Of a stretch of 64,000 nt of DNA, positions 38,851 to 48,258 are shown in pieces (the first letter of the stretch is position 1; the number at the start of each line of letters is the position of its first letter). Source of the stretch: Companilactobacillus formosensis (GTDB taxonomy: Bacteria; Bacillota; Bacilli; Lactobacillales; Lactobacillaceae); contig NZ_BJDU01000003.1 in the NCBI RefSeq assembly GCF_005405305.1, positions 202,624-266,623 of the forward strand. Direction: 5' to 3'. The translations under genes were made by a program, and so were the position numbers. The notes under the pieces are model-generated. The model was not told the DNA's origin. It did no database searches and was given only the letters and a program-made list of their open reading frames with translations.

Positions 38851-39777
38851 ATGCAGATTATTAATGTTAAACATCCGCTAAAAAAGGAACAATTGCCAAC
38901 TGAAGCAACAGTTTTGATTATGGGCTTTTTTGACGGGGTACATTTAGGACATCAAAAAGTTATTAAGACGGGTGTGAAATTAGCCAAAGAGCATAATTTG
39001 AAGTCTATTCTCTTAACTTTTGACCGTTCTCCTAGAACTGTTTACCAACATGAAACTAATTTTAAGTATCTTTCAACTAGAAGTCGCAAAGCCCAATTGG
39101 TCGAAACATTAGGAGTGGACTATCTTTATTTCGTGAAATTCACACCTGAATTTGCGCATCTAAAACCACAGGAATTTGTGGATCAATATATGATCGACCT
39201 CAAAGCTAAATATGTTGTTGCAGGGTTTGACTATACCTATGGCAAAAAAGATGTTGCCAATATGGCTAATTTGCCTAATTATTCTAAGGGTAATTTTGAG
39301 ACCGTCATGGTGCCGGAACAATTGATTAATGATCAAAAAATTGGTTCAAGCGCTATTAAAGAATTCATTACGAGTGACAGGATTAGTGAAGCTAATGAAT
39401 TCTTAGGCTACAATTATCAAAATCAAGGCAAAGTCATTCATGGCTTACAAAGAGGTCGGACACTCGGTTATCCCACAGCCAATATAGCTGTTGATGGTGA
39501 TCAAGTGATTCCTTCAATTGGTGTTTATGCTACTAAAATAAAAGTAGATGGGGTTTGGTATAATTCAATGACCTCAGTGGGGTATAACGTTACTTTCAAA
39601 GAAAACACTGGTATTACGATTGAATCTAATATTTTTGATTTTGATCGAGATATTTATGGCGAGCCAGTAGTGATCGAGTGGGTCAAATATTTACGTGGCG
39701 AAGTGAAGTTCGACGGTGCAGACGGTTTGATCAAGCAGTTAGAATTAGATAAGAATAATTCCTTAAAAGTATTGTAA
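38851..39777 (+). CDS. ribF: bifunctional riboflavin kinase / FAD synthetase
   Basis: RibF turns riboflavin into FMN and then FAD. The 308-residue protein has the N-terminal adenylyltransferase domain (MGFFDGVHLGHQKVI, VAGFDYTYGKK, SSAIKEFI) and the C-terminal kinase domain from about residue 185 (VIHGLQRGRTLGYPTANIA). Both domains look intact. It is cotranscribed with truB. Confidence 0.95.
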   Translation: MQIINVKHPLKKEQLPTEATVLIMGFFDGVHLGHQKVIKTGVKLAKEHNLKSILLTFDRSPRTVYQHETNFKYLSTRSRKAQLVETLGVDYLYFVKFTPEFAHLKPQEFVDQYMIDLKAKYVVAGFDYTYGKKDVANMANLPNYSKGNFETVMVPEQLINDQKIGSSAIKEFITSDRISEANEFLGYNYQNQGKVIHGLQRGRTLGYPTANIAVDGDQVIPSIGVYATKIKVDGVWYNSMTSVGYNVTFKENTGITIESNIFDFDRDIYGEPVVIEWVKYLRGEVKFDGADGLIKQLELDKNNSLKVL

Positions 39778-39812
39778 AAAGAGAACTTGAGATGCAAAAG
39801 GCTCTTTCTTAA
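39778..39812 (+). terminator. possible ribF terminator
   Basis: AAAAGAG and CTCTTTCTT pair around a 17-base loop with TTTCTT at the end. The stem is short, so termination may be incomplete. Confidence 0.4.
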
Positions 39813-39925
39813 GTTAGGTTATCGGTAGATGTCGTCCTTCGTTCTGCTTTGTGGACGCTGGAACGTACTGGACACAACTGAGTATCCATAAAGCCGTCAT
39901 TACCGGACTAGATAGTGCTTCTTAT
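39811..39925. repeat. intergenic structured repeat, copy B (between ribF and hrcA)
   Basis: The 358-base gap between ribF and hrcA has no gene. Its first part shares landmarks with copy A in the same order: AAGTT.G.TTA, GTCCTTC (39833), GCTGGAAC (39857), CCGGACT.GATAGTG.TTCT (39903-39922). The inner stem differs in sequence but is kept: GCTTTGTGGA (39846-39855) pairs with TCCATAAAGC (39884-39893). Copy B is shorter, lacking the two internal hairpins of copy A. The rest of the gap (39926-40050) is plain AT-rich DNA with nothing I can name. Confidence 0.6.
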
Positions 39926-40055
39926 CTTTTATTTCCTATAATTTAAGGTCAAAAATAGCATTTATTCAGACTACGATAATCTAAATAGATGCTTTTAGTT
40001 TGTTGATAATAATAAGAGCTTTTATGAAATAATTTTGAAAAATGAGCGTGCATAC

Positions 40056-40119
40056 TTGACACTATAAGGATAGATTGTTATATTTTACATTGTTAGCACT
40101 CAGGTATGAATAGTGCTAA
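40056..40119 (+). promoter_or_regulatory. hrcA operon promoter and CIRCE operator
   Basis: TTGACA (40056-40061) and TATATT (40079-40084) are 17 bases apart. The CIRCE element follows at 40093-40119: TTAGCACTC, nine bases, TAGTGCTAA. The right arm has T in place of the consensus first G. HrcA binds CIRCE to repress the operon until heat stress, so this is autoregulation. Confidence 0.92.
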
Positions 40120-40135
40120 AAAGGAGGACGGTATA

Positions 40136-41182
40136 ATGCTATCACAACGTCAAGATGCAATCTTGAGAGAAGTCGTGCGCATATTTACAGATACCGGCCA
40201 GCCGGTTGGGTCGAAGACATTGATGAATGAATTACCATTTCATGTAAGTTCTGCGACGATCAGAAACGAGATGGCTTTGCTTGAAGAGGTTGGGTATCTC
40301 GAGAAGACTCATCTTTCTTCAGGTCGAATTCCTTCAGCAATGGGATATCGCTATTATCTTGATCATCTGGTACAACCAACTAGTGTGCCACAAGATATTG
40401 CCCAAAGAATTGACGAAGATTTTGGTAAAACTTATCATCAGATCGGTGATATTATCGAACAATCCGCCAAGATCTTATCTCATTTGACCAGCTACACCGC
40501 AATTACATTGGGACCAGAAAGTAGTTCGATCCGTTTGACTGGATTTAGAATTGTCCCTTTGAACGCACATCAGCTTATGGCAATCATTGTCACAAGTGAT
40601 AATAATGTAGAAAATAATATTTATACTGTCGATGATGATTTTGATACTTCATTAATTGAAAAAATCGTCAACATCGTAAATGATAAATTGGTAGGACAAC
40701 CCCTTAATAAGGTTCTCCAAATGCTTCATAGCGATGTCCCAGCAATTCTTTCCGAATATATGTATTCAACAGATGGTTTGTTGGATATGATGGATTCACT
40801 CTTTAAGAAAGCTGAATCAGAGAAGTATTATGTCGACGGTCAATTGAATCTTTTGAATTATGCTAATAGCGACGATATGTCGGAAGTTCAATCATTGTTC
40901 TCGATAATTAATCAGAGTAATGATTTGAGAAAATTATTAGATCCATCGATTTTAGATGATGGAATCAAGGTTCGCTTAGGAAGTGAATTAGGTAGTGATG
41001 CGTTGAAGAATTACAGTATCATTACTGCTAATTATGATGTTGGGCATCATGGTAAAGGTGTCATTGCCTTACTTGGTCCAACGACGATGCACTACTCGCA
41101 ATTGATTGGTTTGTTAGGCGAATTTAGAGTTGAGTTAGCGAAAAGATTGATTGATTATTATTCAAGGTATGATGATTCTTGA
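40136..41182 (+). CDS. hrcA: heat-inducible transcription repressor HrcA
   Basis: HrcA represses class I heat-shock genes. The 348-residue protein has the winged helix (MLSQRQDAILREVVRIFTDTGQPVGSKTLMNEL, VSSATIRNEMALLEEVGYLEKTHLSSGRIPS). The GAF-like core ends with the conserved VIALLGPTTMHYSQLIGLL. ATG 40136 follows AAGGAGG by nine bases; ATG 40106 falls inside CIRCE. It is first in hrcA-grpE-dnaK-dnaJ. Confidence 0.96.
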   Translation: MLSQRQDAILREVVRIFTDTGQPVGSKTLMNELPFHVSSATIRNEMALLEEVGYLEKTHLSSGRIPSAMGYRYYLDHLVQPTSVPQDIAQRIDEDFGKTYHQIGDIIEQSAKILSHLTSYTAITLGPESSSIRLTGFRIVPLNAHQLMAIIVTSDNNVENNIYTVDDDFDTSLIEKIVNIVNDKLVGQPLNKVLQMLHSDVPAILSEYMYSTDGLLDMMDSLFKKAESEKYYVDGQLNLLNYANSDDMSEVQSLFSIINQSNDLRKLLDPSILDDGIKVRLGSELGSDALKNYSIITANYDVGHHGKGVIALLGPTTMHYSQLIGLLGEFRVELAKRLIDYYSRYDDS

Positions 41183-41198
41183 AATTTAGGAGGAAGTA

Positions 41199-41759
41199 AT
41201 GGCAGATAAACAAAAAGATCAAAATTTGAAGAATGCTAAAGAAGAAACTTCAAAGACTGATAAAAAAGCTGAAGAAAAAACAGCTAAAAAGAAAGTTGAT
41301 CCCAAAGATGCAAAGATTAAGGATCTAACAGCCAAGAATGCGGATTTGGAAGATAAATTCTTAAGAAGCCAAGCTGAAATTCAAAATATGAATAATCGTC
41401 ATAAAAAAGAAGTTGCTGGCATGCTTAAATATGACGGACAAAAGCTTGCTACTGAAATTCTTCCAGTTTTGGATAACTTGGAACGTGCTTTGAATGTTGA
41501 AGCCACTGATGACTCAAGTAAGCAATTGAAAAAGGGTATTGAGATGGTTCAACAACACATGGTTAAAGCTTTGGAAGACAATCATGTGAAAGCTATTGAT
41601 AATGCAGGTGAGAAGTTTGATCCTGCAGTTGCTCAAGCTGTTCAAACTGTCCCCGCAGATGATGACCACAAGAAAGATACTGTTGTTCAAGTCCTACAAA
41701 AAGGATACAAGCTTGAAGATCGTGTCTTGCGTCCAGCTATGGTTGTCGTTGCACAATAA
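41199..41759 (+). CDS. grpE: GrpE nucleotide exchange factor
   Basis: GrpE releases ADP from DnaK. The 186-residue protein starts with a charged disordered stretch (to about residue 40), then a long coiled coil, then the core (EILPVLDNLERALN and GEKFDPAVAQAVQTVP) and a C-terminal beta domain. AGGAGG precedes the ATG. Confidence 0.95.
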   Translation: MADKQKDQNLKNAKEETSKTDKKAEEKTAKKKVDPKDAKIKDLTAKNADLEDKFLRSQAEIQNMNNRHKKEVAGMLKYDGQKLATEILPVLDNLERALNVEATDDSSKQLKKGIEMVQQHMVKALEDNHVKAIDNAGEKFDPAVAQAVQTVPADDDHKKDTVVQVLQKGYKLEDRVLRPAMVVVAQ

Positions 41760-41794
41760 TAAGTAAATAAAAAATTAAAAAGAGGTTTAGGTTT

Positions 41795-43660
41795 ATGTCT
41801 AAAGTTATTGGTATTGATTTAGGTACTACAAACTCTGCTGTAGCCGTTTTGGAAGGCGGTTCTCCAAAGATTATTACAAACCCAGAAGGTGCAAGAACAA
41901 CTCCTTCAGTTGTTGCATTTAAAGATGGTGAAATTCAAGTTGGTGAAGTTGCCAAAAGACAAGCTATCACAAATCCTGATACAGTTTCATCAATCAAGCG
42001 TCACATGGGTGAAGCAGGTTACAAAGTTACTGTAGCCGGCAAATCATACACACCACAAGAAATTTCAGCTTTTATCTTGCAACACATCAAGAAGTTCTCA
42101 GAAGACTACTTGGGTGAAAAAGTTACAGATGCTGTTATCACAGTTCCTGCATACTTCAATGATTCACAAAGACAAGCTACTAAAGATGCTGGTAAGATTG
42201 CTGGATTAAATGTTCAACGTATCGTTAACGAACCAACAGCTTCAGCACTTGCTTATGGTCTAGATAATGACAAGGGTGACGAAAAGATTCTTGTTTATGA
42301 CCTTGGTGGTGGTACATTTGATGTTTCTGTACTTCAATTAGGTGACGGTGTCTTCGAAGTACTTTCAACAAATGGTGATACACACCTTGGTGGTGATGAC
42401 TTTGACCAAAAGATCATCGACTGGTTAGTTGAACAATTCAAGGCTGAAAATGGCGTTGATTTGAGTCAAGACAAGATGGCTCTTCAAAGATTAAAGGATG
42501 CTGCCGAAAAAGCTAAGAAAGACTTATCAGGTGTTGCTCAAACATCAATCAGTCTTCCATTTATTTCATCAGGTGCTAATGGCCCACTTCACTTGGAAGA
42601 AACATTGACACGTGCTAAGTTCGATGAATTGACTTCAGACTTAGTTGAAAGAACAAAGATCCCTGTTGACAATGCTTTGAAGGATGCTAACTTAACTACT
42701 TCAGACATCGACAAGGTTATCCTAAATGGTGGTTCAACTCGTATCCCTGCTGTTCAAGATGCTGTTGCTAAATGGACTGGCAAGGCTCCAGACCACTCAA
42801 TCAACCCTGACGAAGCTGTTGCTTTAGGTGCTGCTATCCAAGGTGGTGTTATCTCTGGTGATGTTAAAGACGTTGTTCTACTAGATGTTACTCCACTATC
42901 ACTTGGTATTGAAACTATGGGTGGTGTCTTCACTAAGTTGATCGATAGAAATACAACTATCCCAACAAGCAAGTCACAAGTATTCTCAACTGCTGCTGAT
43001 AACCAAAGTGCTGTTGATATTCACGTTCTTCAAGGTGAACGTCCAATGGCTGCTGACAACAAGACTTTAGGTCGTTTCCAATTGACAGATATTCCTGCAG
43101 CACCTCGTGGTGTACCTCAAATCCAAGTTACATTCGATATTGATAAGAACGGTATCGTTAATGTATCTGCTAAGGATATGGGAACAAACAAGGAACAAAA
43201 GATTACTATCAAGAGTTCATCAGGTTTGAGCGATGAAGAAATCGACCAAATGATGAAAGAAGCTAAGGAACACGAAGAAGAAGATAACAAACGTAAGGAA
43301 GAAGTCGATGTTAAGAATGACGTTGAACAAACATTGTTCGCAACTGACAAGACTCTAAAAGACGTTAAGGGTAAAGTTTCTGACGATGAAATCAAGAAGG
43401 CCCAAGATGCTCGTGATGCTTTGAAAAAGGCTCAAGACTCAGGTGATCTTGAAGACATGAAGAAGAAACGTGACGATTTGAACAAGATCGTTCAAGACTT
43501 GTCTGTAAAACTTTATCAACAAGCTCAACAAGCACAACAACAAGCCGGTGGCGATAATGGTGCTACTGGTACAGGTTCAACTGATGGTAAGAAGTCAGGC
43601 GACGACAATACAGTTGATGGCGACTTTTCCGAAGTAGATCCTGATAAAGATAAGAAATAA
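41795..43660 (+). CDS. dnaK: chaperone DnaK (Hsp70)
   Basis: DnaK is the ATP-driven folding chaperone. The 621-residue protein has [17 protein letters not shown], the phosphate loop [30 protein letters not shown] and the interdomain linker [16 protein letters not shown]. It is the Gram-positive type with the shorter nucleotide domain. The C-terminal tail is Gln- and Gly-rich, then acidic. GAGGT gives the ribosome site. Confidence 0.97.
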   Translation: MSKVIGIDLGTTNSAVAVLEGGSPKIITNPEGARTTPSVVAFKDGEIQVGEVAKRQAITNPDTVSSIKRHMGEAGYKVTVAGKSYTPQEISAFILQHIKKFSEDYLGEKVTDAVITVPAYFNDSQRQATKDAGKIAGLNVQRIVNEPTASALAYGLDNDKGDEKILVYDLGGGTFDVSVLQLGDGVFEVLSTNGDTHLGGDDFDQKIIDWLVEQFKAENGVDLSQDKMALQRLKDAAEKAKKDLSGVAQTSISLPFISSGANGPLHLEETLTRAKFDELTSDLVERTKIPVDNALKDANLTTSDIDKVILNGGSTRIPAVQDAVAKWTGKAPDHSINPDEAVALGAAIQGGVISGDVKDVVLLDVTPLSLGIETMGGVFTKLIDRNTTIPTSKSQVFSTAADNQSAVDIHVLQGERPMAADNKTLGRFQLTDIPAAPRGVPQIQVTFDIDKNGIVNVSAKDMGTNKEQKITIKSSSGLSDEEIDQMMKEAKEHEEEDNKRKEEVDVKNDVEQTLFATDKTLKDVKGKVSDDEIKKAQDARDALKKAQDSGDLEDMKKKRDDLNKIVQDLSVKLYQQAQQAQQQAGGDNGATGTGSTDGKKSGDDNTVDGDFSEVDPDKDKK

Positions 43661-43670
43661 TAATTGTGAT

Positions 43671-43732
43671 AAAGAGCAGTGGTTTAATTACTAAAACCAA
43701 TTATGGTATAGTAAGAACAATAACTGCTCTTT
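43671..43732 (+). terminator. nested hairpin between dnaK and dnaJ
   Basis: AAAGAGCAGT and ACTGCTCTTT close a long hairpin; inside, TGGTTT and AAACCA pair again, followed by an extended -10-like TGGTATAGT (43704-43712). Only four T follow, so it is probably a partial terminator or processing site that also carries a weak dnaJ promoter. Confidence 0.5.
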
Positions 43733-43785
43733 TGAGCGTTAAAAAGGAATAGGACGTAAAAGTCCTGTCGCATAAAGGTGATTTA

Positions 43786-44925
43786 ATGGCAGATAAAAAT
43801 CCATATGACGTACTAGGCGTTGATAAAAACGCTTCTGATGACGATATAAGAAAAGCATTTCGTAAACTTTCTAAAAAGTATCACCCTGATTTGAACAAGG
43901 CTCCTGATGCTGAAGAGAAGTTTAAGGAAGTTAATTCCGCTTATGAAATTCTAAAAGATCCTCAAAAACGTGCGCAATATGATCAATATGGTTCTGCCGG
44001 CATGAATGGTGGCCAAGGAGGATTTGGTGGCTTCGGCGCTGGTGGTGCTGGAGATCAATTCGGTGGTTTTGAAGATATCTTCAGTCAATTCTTCGGTGGC
44101 GGCGGTGCTGCTCGTCAAAATCCTAATGCCCCAAGACAAGGTTCCGATCTTCAATATCGCATGGACTTAACTTTTGAAGAAGGTGTCTTTGGTAAAAAGA
44201 CTAATATTTCTTACAATCGTGAGGAAGAATGTTCTACTTGTGGTGGTTCTGGTGCAAAGCCGGGAACACATCCAGAGACTTGTTCAAAATGTCATGGTTC
44301 AGGCTATGTTGAAGTTGATCGTCAAACTCCACTTGGTCGTATGCGTACACGTGTTGTTTGTGATGTCTGCAATGGTACTGGTAAGGAAATCAAAGAAAAG
44401 TGTAACGTTTGCCAAGGCTCAGGTAAGGTAAATGAAAAGCATGAATTGAAGGTTACTGTACCAGCTGGTGTTGAAGATGGACAACAAATGCGCTTAGAAG
44501 GCCAAGGTGAAGCCGGAACTAACGGTGGACCTTACGGTGATCTATACATTGTCTTCCACGTTGCTCCAAGTAAGGAATTCAGACGTGATGGTTCAACTAT
44601 CTATGCTTCAGTTAATATCAGTTTCCCACAAGCTACTTTGGGAGATGAAATCAAAGTCAATACAGTTCACGGTCCAGTTAACTTGAATATTCCTAGTGGA
44701 ACTCAAACTGGTACAACGTTTAGATTGCGTGGCAAAGGTGCTCCAGTTCTTAACAGCAAGAGTATCGGTGATGAAAAGGTAACAGTTAATATTGTTACTC
44801 CACGTAAGTTGTCAGCTGAACAACGTAGTGCTTTGAAGAAATTCGCTGAAGCTGGTGGAGACAAAGTTAAAGAAAAAGATAGTAACTTTTTCAATAAAGT
44901 CAGAGATGCTTTTAAAGGTGAATAA
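43786..44925 (+). CDS. dnaJ: chaperone DnaJ (Hsp40)
   Basis: DnaJ stimulates DnaK ATPase activity and delivers substrates. The 379-residue protein has an N-terminal J domain with the HPD motif ([12 protein letters not shown]) and a Gly-rich region (about 70-110). Four zinc motifs follow: [24 protein letters not shown] and CNVCQGSG. It ends with the substrate-binding beta domains. All elements of a type I DnaJ are present. Confidence 0.97.
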   Translation: MADKNPYDVLGVDKNASDDDIRKAFRKLSKKYHPDLNKAPDAEEKFKEVNSAYEILKDPQKRAQYDQYGSAGMNGGQGGFGGFGAGGAGDQFGGFEDIFSQFFGGGGAARQNPNAPRQGSDLQYRMDLTFEEGVFGKKTNISYNREEECSTCGGSGAKPGTHPETCSKCHGSGYVEVDRQTPLGRMRTRVVCDVCNGTGKEIKEKCNVCQGSGKVNEKHELKVTVPAGVEDGQQMRLEGQGEAGTNGGPYGDLYIVFHVAPSKEFRRDGSTIYASVNISFPQATLGDEIKVNTVHGPVNLNIPSGTQTGTTFRLRGKGAPVLNSKSIGDEKVTVNIVTPRKLSAEQRSALKKFAEAGGDKVKEKDSNFFNKVRDAFKGE

Positions 44926-44930
44926 TTTAA

Positions 44931-44958
44931 AAGAAGGGGTTTTGACCTCTTCTTTTTT
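44931..44958 (+). terminator. dnaJ terminator
   Basis: AAGAAGGGGT and ACCTCTTCTT pair (ten pairs, one G-U) around TTTG and lead into T-rich sequence. It ends the heat-shock operon. Confidence 0.85.
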
Positions 44959-45031
44959 GTTGTCTAGAACATCGGTGTACAATAGTGTAAAATAGAAAGA
45001 ATGATAAATTTCTGATAGAAGGGAATAATTT

Positions 45032-46879
45032 ATGGATTTAGATCTCGATAAATTAAAAGAAAGACAAAAAAGAATTCGTAATTTTTCTATCGTAGCGCAT
45101 ATCGATCATGGTAAATCAACGATTGCCGATCGAATTTTGGAAAGAACTAAGACAGTTTCAAAACGTGAAATGAAAGCTCAGATCCTTGATGATATGGATT
45201 TGGAGCGTGAACGTGGAATTACTATCAAGTTGAATGCGGTCGAACTAGAATACGAAGCAAAAGATGGACAGACTTACATCTTCCATTTAATCGATACACC
45301 AGGACACGTGGATTTCTCATATGAGGTTTCACGTTCGCTTGCTGCCTGTGAGGGTGCTTTGTTGGTGGTTGATGCTGCTCAAGGTGTCGAAGCACAGACG
45401 TTAGCTAATGCTTATTTAGCGATTGATAATGACCTAGAAATAGTACCTGTTATCAATAAAATCGATTTACCTTCTGCTGAACCAGACAAGGTTAAAGAAG
45501 AAATTGAAGAGATGATTGGTATCGATGCTGAATCTTCAGTTTTAATGAGTGCCAAGACTGGTATTGGTGTTGATGAACTGCTTGAAAGAATCGTTTCAGA
45601 TGTTCCTGCACCAACAGGAGATTTGGATAAACCACTTAAAGCTTTGATCTTTGATTCTGTTTATGACAGTTATCGTGGCGTTGTCCTTGATGTACGTGTC
45701 CGTGAAGGCGTTGTTAAGGTCGGAGACACGATTGAATTGATGAGCAATAAGAAGACCTTTGAAGTTACAGAAGTCGGTGTGATGTCTCCTAAGGCTGTTA
45801 AACGTGATTACTTGATGGCAGGGGATGTTGGGTACATTACTGCCAGTATTAAAACAGTTAAGGATACTCAGGTTGGTGATACCGTTACTCTAGCTGACAA
45901 TCCAACTGATGCACCTTTGACTGGTTACCGTAAGAGTACGCCAATGGTATACGCGGGACTTTATCCTGTTGATAATGCCAAATATGAAGATCTGCACGAA
46001 GCCTTGGATAAGTTGCAATTAAATGATGCTGCTTTGGAATACGAACCAGAAACTTCGCAGGCTTTAGGGTTTGGTTTCCGTGTTGGATTCTTAGGTTTGT
46101 TGCATATGGATGTTGTTCAAGAGCGTTTGGAACGTGATTTTGACCTTGATTTGATCACGACGTCGCCATCAGTTGACTACCATGTTACGAAAACTGACGG
46201 CGAAGAGATTATAGTTGATAATCCGGCTGAATTGCCAGATGCTACTGATATTAAGGAAATCCGTGAACCATTTGTTCGAGCTGAAATAATGGTTCCAGAA
46301 GATTTTGTTGGTCCTGTTATGGAACTTTGCCAAAGAAAACGTGGTGAGTTCATTACAATGGACTACTTAGATAAGTATCGTGTTAATGTAGTTTATAGAT
46401 TACCATTGCTTGAAATTATTTTTGATTTCTTCGATGATTTGAAATCTAATACTAAAGGTTACGCATCGCTAGACTATAGTGTTGATGAATATGAACCTAG
46501 TGAACTAGTTAAAATGGATATCTTATTGAATGGCGAACCAGTCGATGCTTTGAGTTTTATCGTTCACAAAGACTTTGCTCAAAAACGTGGTCGTGATATC
46601 GTAGCTCGCTTGAAGGAAGTAATTCCTAGACAAATGTTTGAAATTCCAATTCAAGCTGCTATCGGTAACAAGATTGTCGCTCGTGCAAATGTTAAAGCTT
46701 ATCGTAAGGATGTTACTGCTAAACTTTATGGTGGTGATAGAACTCGTCGTGATAAGTTGTTGAACAAGCAAAAAGCCGGTAAGAAGCGTATGAAGGAAGT
46801 CGGAAAAGTTTCCGTACCACAAGAAGCCTTCATGTCGGTCTTGGATCTTAACCGAGGCAAAGATGACAATAAAAACTAA
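45032..46879 (+). CDS. lepA: elongation factor 4 (LepA)
   Basis: LepA is a translational GTPase that back-translocates or remodels ribosomes. The 615-residue protein has [55 protein letters not shown] and [11 protein letters not shown]. The EF4-specific C-terminal domain is present ([20 protein letters not shown] corresponds to GGDITRK-type ends). Its own terminator follows. Confidence 0.96.
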   Translation: MDLDLDKLKERQKRIRNFSIVAHIDHGKSTIADRILERTKTVSKREMKAQILDDMDLERERGITIKLNAVELEYEAKDGQTYIFHLIDTPGHVDFSYEVSRSLAACEGALLVVDAAQGVEAQTLANAYLAIDNDLEIVPVINKIDLPSAEPDKVKEEIEEMIGIDAESSVLMSAKTGIGVDELLERIVSDVPAPTGDLDKPLKALIFDSVYDSYRGVVLDVRVREGVVKVGDTIELMSNKKTFEVTEVGVMSPKAVKRDYLMAGDVGYITASIKTVKDTQVGDTVTLADNPTDAPLTGYRKSTPMVYAGLYPVDNAKYEDLHEALDKLQLNDAALEYEPETSQALGFGFRVGFLGLLHMDVVQERLERDFDLDLITTSPSVDYHVTKTDGEEIIVDNPAELPDATDIKEIREPFVRAEIMVPEDFVGPVMELCQRKRGEFITMDYLDKYRVNVVYRLPLLEIIFDFFDDLKSNTKGYASLDYSVDEYEPSELVKMDILLNGEPVDALSFIVHKDFAQKRGRDIVARLKEVIPRQMFEIPIQAAIGNKIVARANVKAYRKDVTAKLYGGDRTRRDKLLNKQKAGKKRMKEVGKVSVPQEAFMSVLDLNRGKDDNKN

Positions 46880-46880
46880 G

Positions 46881-46926
46881 AAAACACTTATAATGTAACT
46901 ATACGTTGCATTATAAGTGTTTTTTA
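46881..46926 (+). terminator. lepA terminator
   Basis: AAAACACTTATAATG and CATTATAAGTGTTTT form a 15-pair stem around a 14-base loop, followed by T-rich sequence. Confidence 0.9.
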
Positions 46927-46942
46927 TTTGGAGGAGATTTGT

Positions 46943-48247
46943 ATGGAAAAATTCGATACGATTATTATCGGAGCAGGACCTGCAGGCTTAGCTGCTGCTT
47001 ATAATTTGAAAGGCAATGGTCAAAACGTTGCCGTGATTGAAAATAACCTCTGGGGTGGAACTTGTCCTAACCGTGGTTGTGATCCTAAAAAAGTCTTATT
47101 GAGCGGTGTCGAAGCAAGAGATAGAATGGCCCAACTTCAGGGTAAAGGTTTTGATGATGTGCCTTTCGTTAACTGGGAACAATTGGAGACTTTTAAAGAA
47201 AAATTTACAGCACCAGTTTCTACTGGGAGTCGTAAAGGAATTGTTGATGCGGGTATCACAGCAATTGATGGACAGCCAAAATTTACTTCTGAGAATGCTT
47301 TAACTGTCAATGGAACTGAGTATCAAGCTGATAAGTTTATTATCGCTACCGGTCAACGTCCTAGTTATTTAGATATCACTGGAAAAGAACATTTATTATC
47401 TAGTACTGATTTCTTATCACTCAAGAAGATGCCAGACGATATCACAATTATTGGTGCAGGATACATTGCCTTTGAATTAGCTACAATTGCTAATGCTACT
47501 GGAGCCAAGGTTCATATTGTCCACCACAATGACCATCCATTAAAAGCATTTGATCAAAAATATGCTATGGAATTAGTTAAACAACTCGAAAATAAAGGCG
47601 TTGATTTTAACTTTAATGTCGACATACAATCCATCACTGCTCAAGATGGTAAATATGTTTTAAAAGCCGATAATTTTGAATTGAGCACGGATTTAGTAAT
47701 TGGCGCTACTGGTAGAATTGCTAACGTTGATTTCTTAGATTTAGAAAAAGCTAACGTCCAATACAATCGTCATGGTGTAGTTGTTAATGACTACTTGCAA
47801 TCAACTAATGAGAATGTTTATGCGATTGGGGATGTTGTCTCCACTAAACAACCTAAATTAACTCCAGTTGGTGGTTTTGAAGCCAGTTATGTCAGTGATG
47901 TTTTATTAGGAAAGACTGATAAAAAGCTAGAGTTGCCTTTGATTCCAACGGTTGTGTATGGCAGTCCTAAACTTGCCAAAGTTGGTGCTCAAACTGGCGA
48001 TAAAGTAGTTGAACAAGATGTAACTAGTTGGTTTACGTACAGTCACACTAATGAACCAGTTGCTAAAGTAAAGATTGTTTTGAATGACAAAAAGCAAATT
48101 ATTGGTGCCACTTTGTTGAGTAATGAAGCTGATGGTTTGATCAATTTGTTGACACTGGCTATCAAACAAAAGATGAGTCACGAAGATGTTGTTAAAGAAA
48201 TTTTTGCTTATCCAACTGCAGCTAGTGATTTGGAATATTTGATTTAA
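46943..48247 (+). CDS. pyridine nucleotide-disulfide oxidoreductase (glutathione-reductase-like)
   Basis: This is a 434-residue class I flavoprotein. It has the FAD loop IIIGAGPAGLAAAY and the redox disulfide in GGTCPNRGCDPKK (CX4C). The NAD(P) loop is IIGAGYIAFELA, followed by the second FAD motif VYAIGDVV. The C-terminal active-site motif, normally HPT, reads AYPTAASDLEY, so the usual histidine is tyrosine. Family members reduce glutathione, coenzyme A disulfide or other thiols; the substrate here is open. ATG 46943 follows GGAGGAG by six bases. The ISL3 insertion lies 11 bases after its stop and separates it from its terminator. Confidence 0.85.
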   Translation: MEKFDTIIIGAGPAGLAAAYNLKGNGQNVAVIENNLWGGTCPNRGCDPKKVLLSGVEARDRMAQLQGKGFDDVPFVNWEQLETFKEKFTAPVSTGSRKGIVDAGITAIDGQPKFTSENALTVNGTEYQADKFIIATGQRPSYLDITGKEHLLSSTDFLSLKKMPDDITIIGAGYIAFELATIANATGAKVHIVHHNDHPLKAFDQKYAMELVKQLENKGVDFNFNVDIQSITAQDGKYVLKADNFELSTDLVIGATGRIANVDFLDLEKANVQYNRHGVVVNDYLQSTNENVYAIGDVVSTKQPKLTPVGGFEASYVSDVLLGKTDKKLELPLIPTVVYGSPKLAKVGAQTGDKVVEQDVTSWFTYSHTNEPVAKVKIVLNDKKQIIGATLLSNEADGLINLLTLAIKQKMSHEDVVKEIFAYPTAASDLEYLI

Positions 48248-48250
48248 AGA

Positions 48251-48258
48251 AATATTTT
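48251..48258 (+). repeat. left target-site duplication of the ISL3 element
   Basis: AATATTTT directly abuts the left end of the IS and is repeated exactly at 49712-49719. Eight bases is the known duplication size for ISL3-family elements. Confidence 0.92.

Noticed and set aside
43661..43785. Second CIRCE operator before dnaJ
   Set aside because: No TTAGCACTC-N9-GAGTGCTAA-like sequence is present; the inverted repeat there is unrelated and terminator-like.
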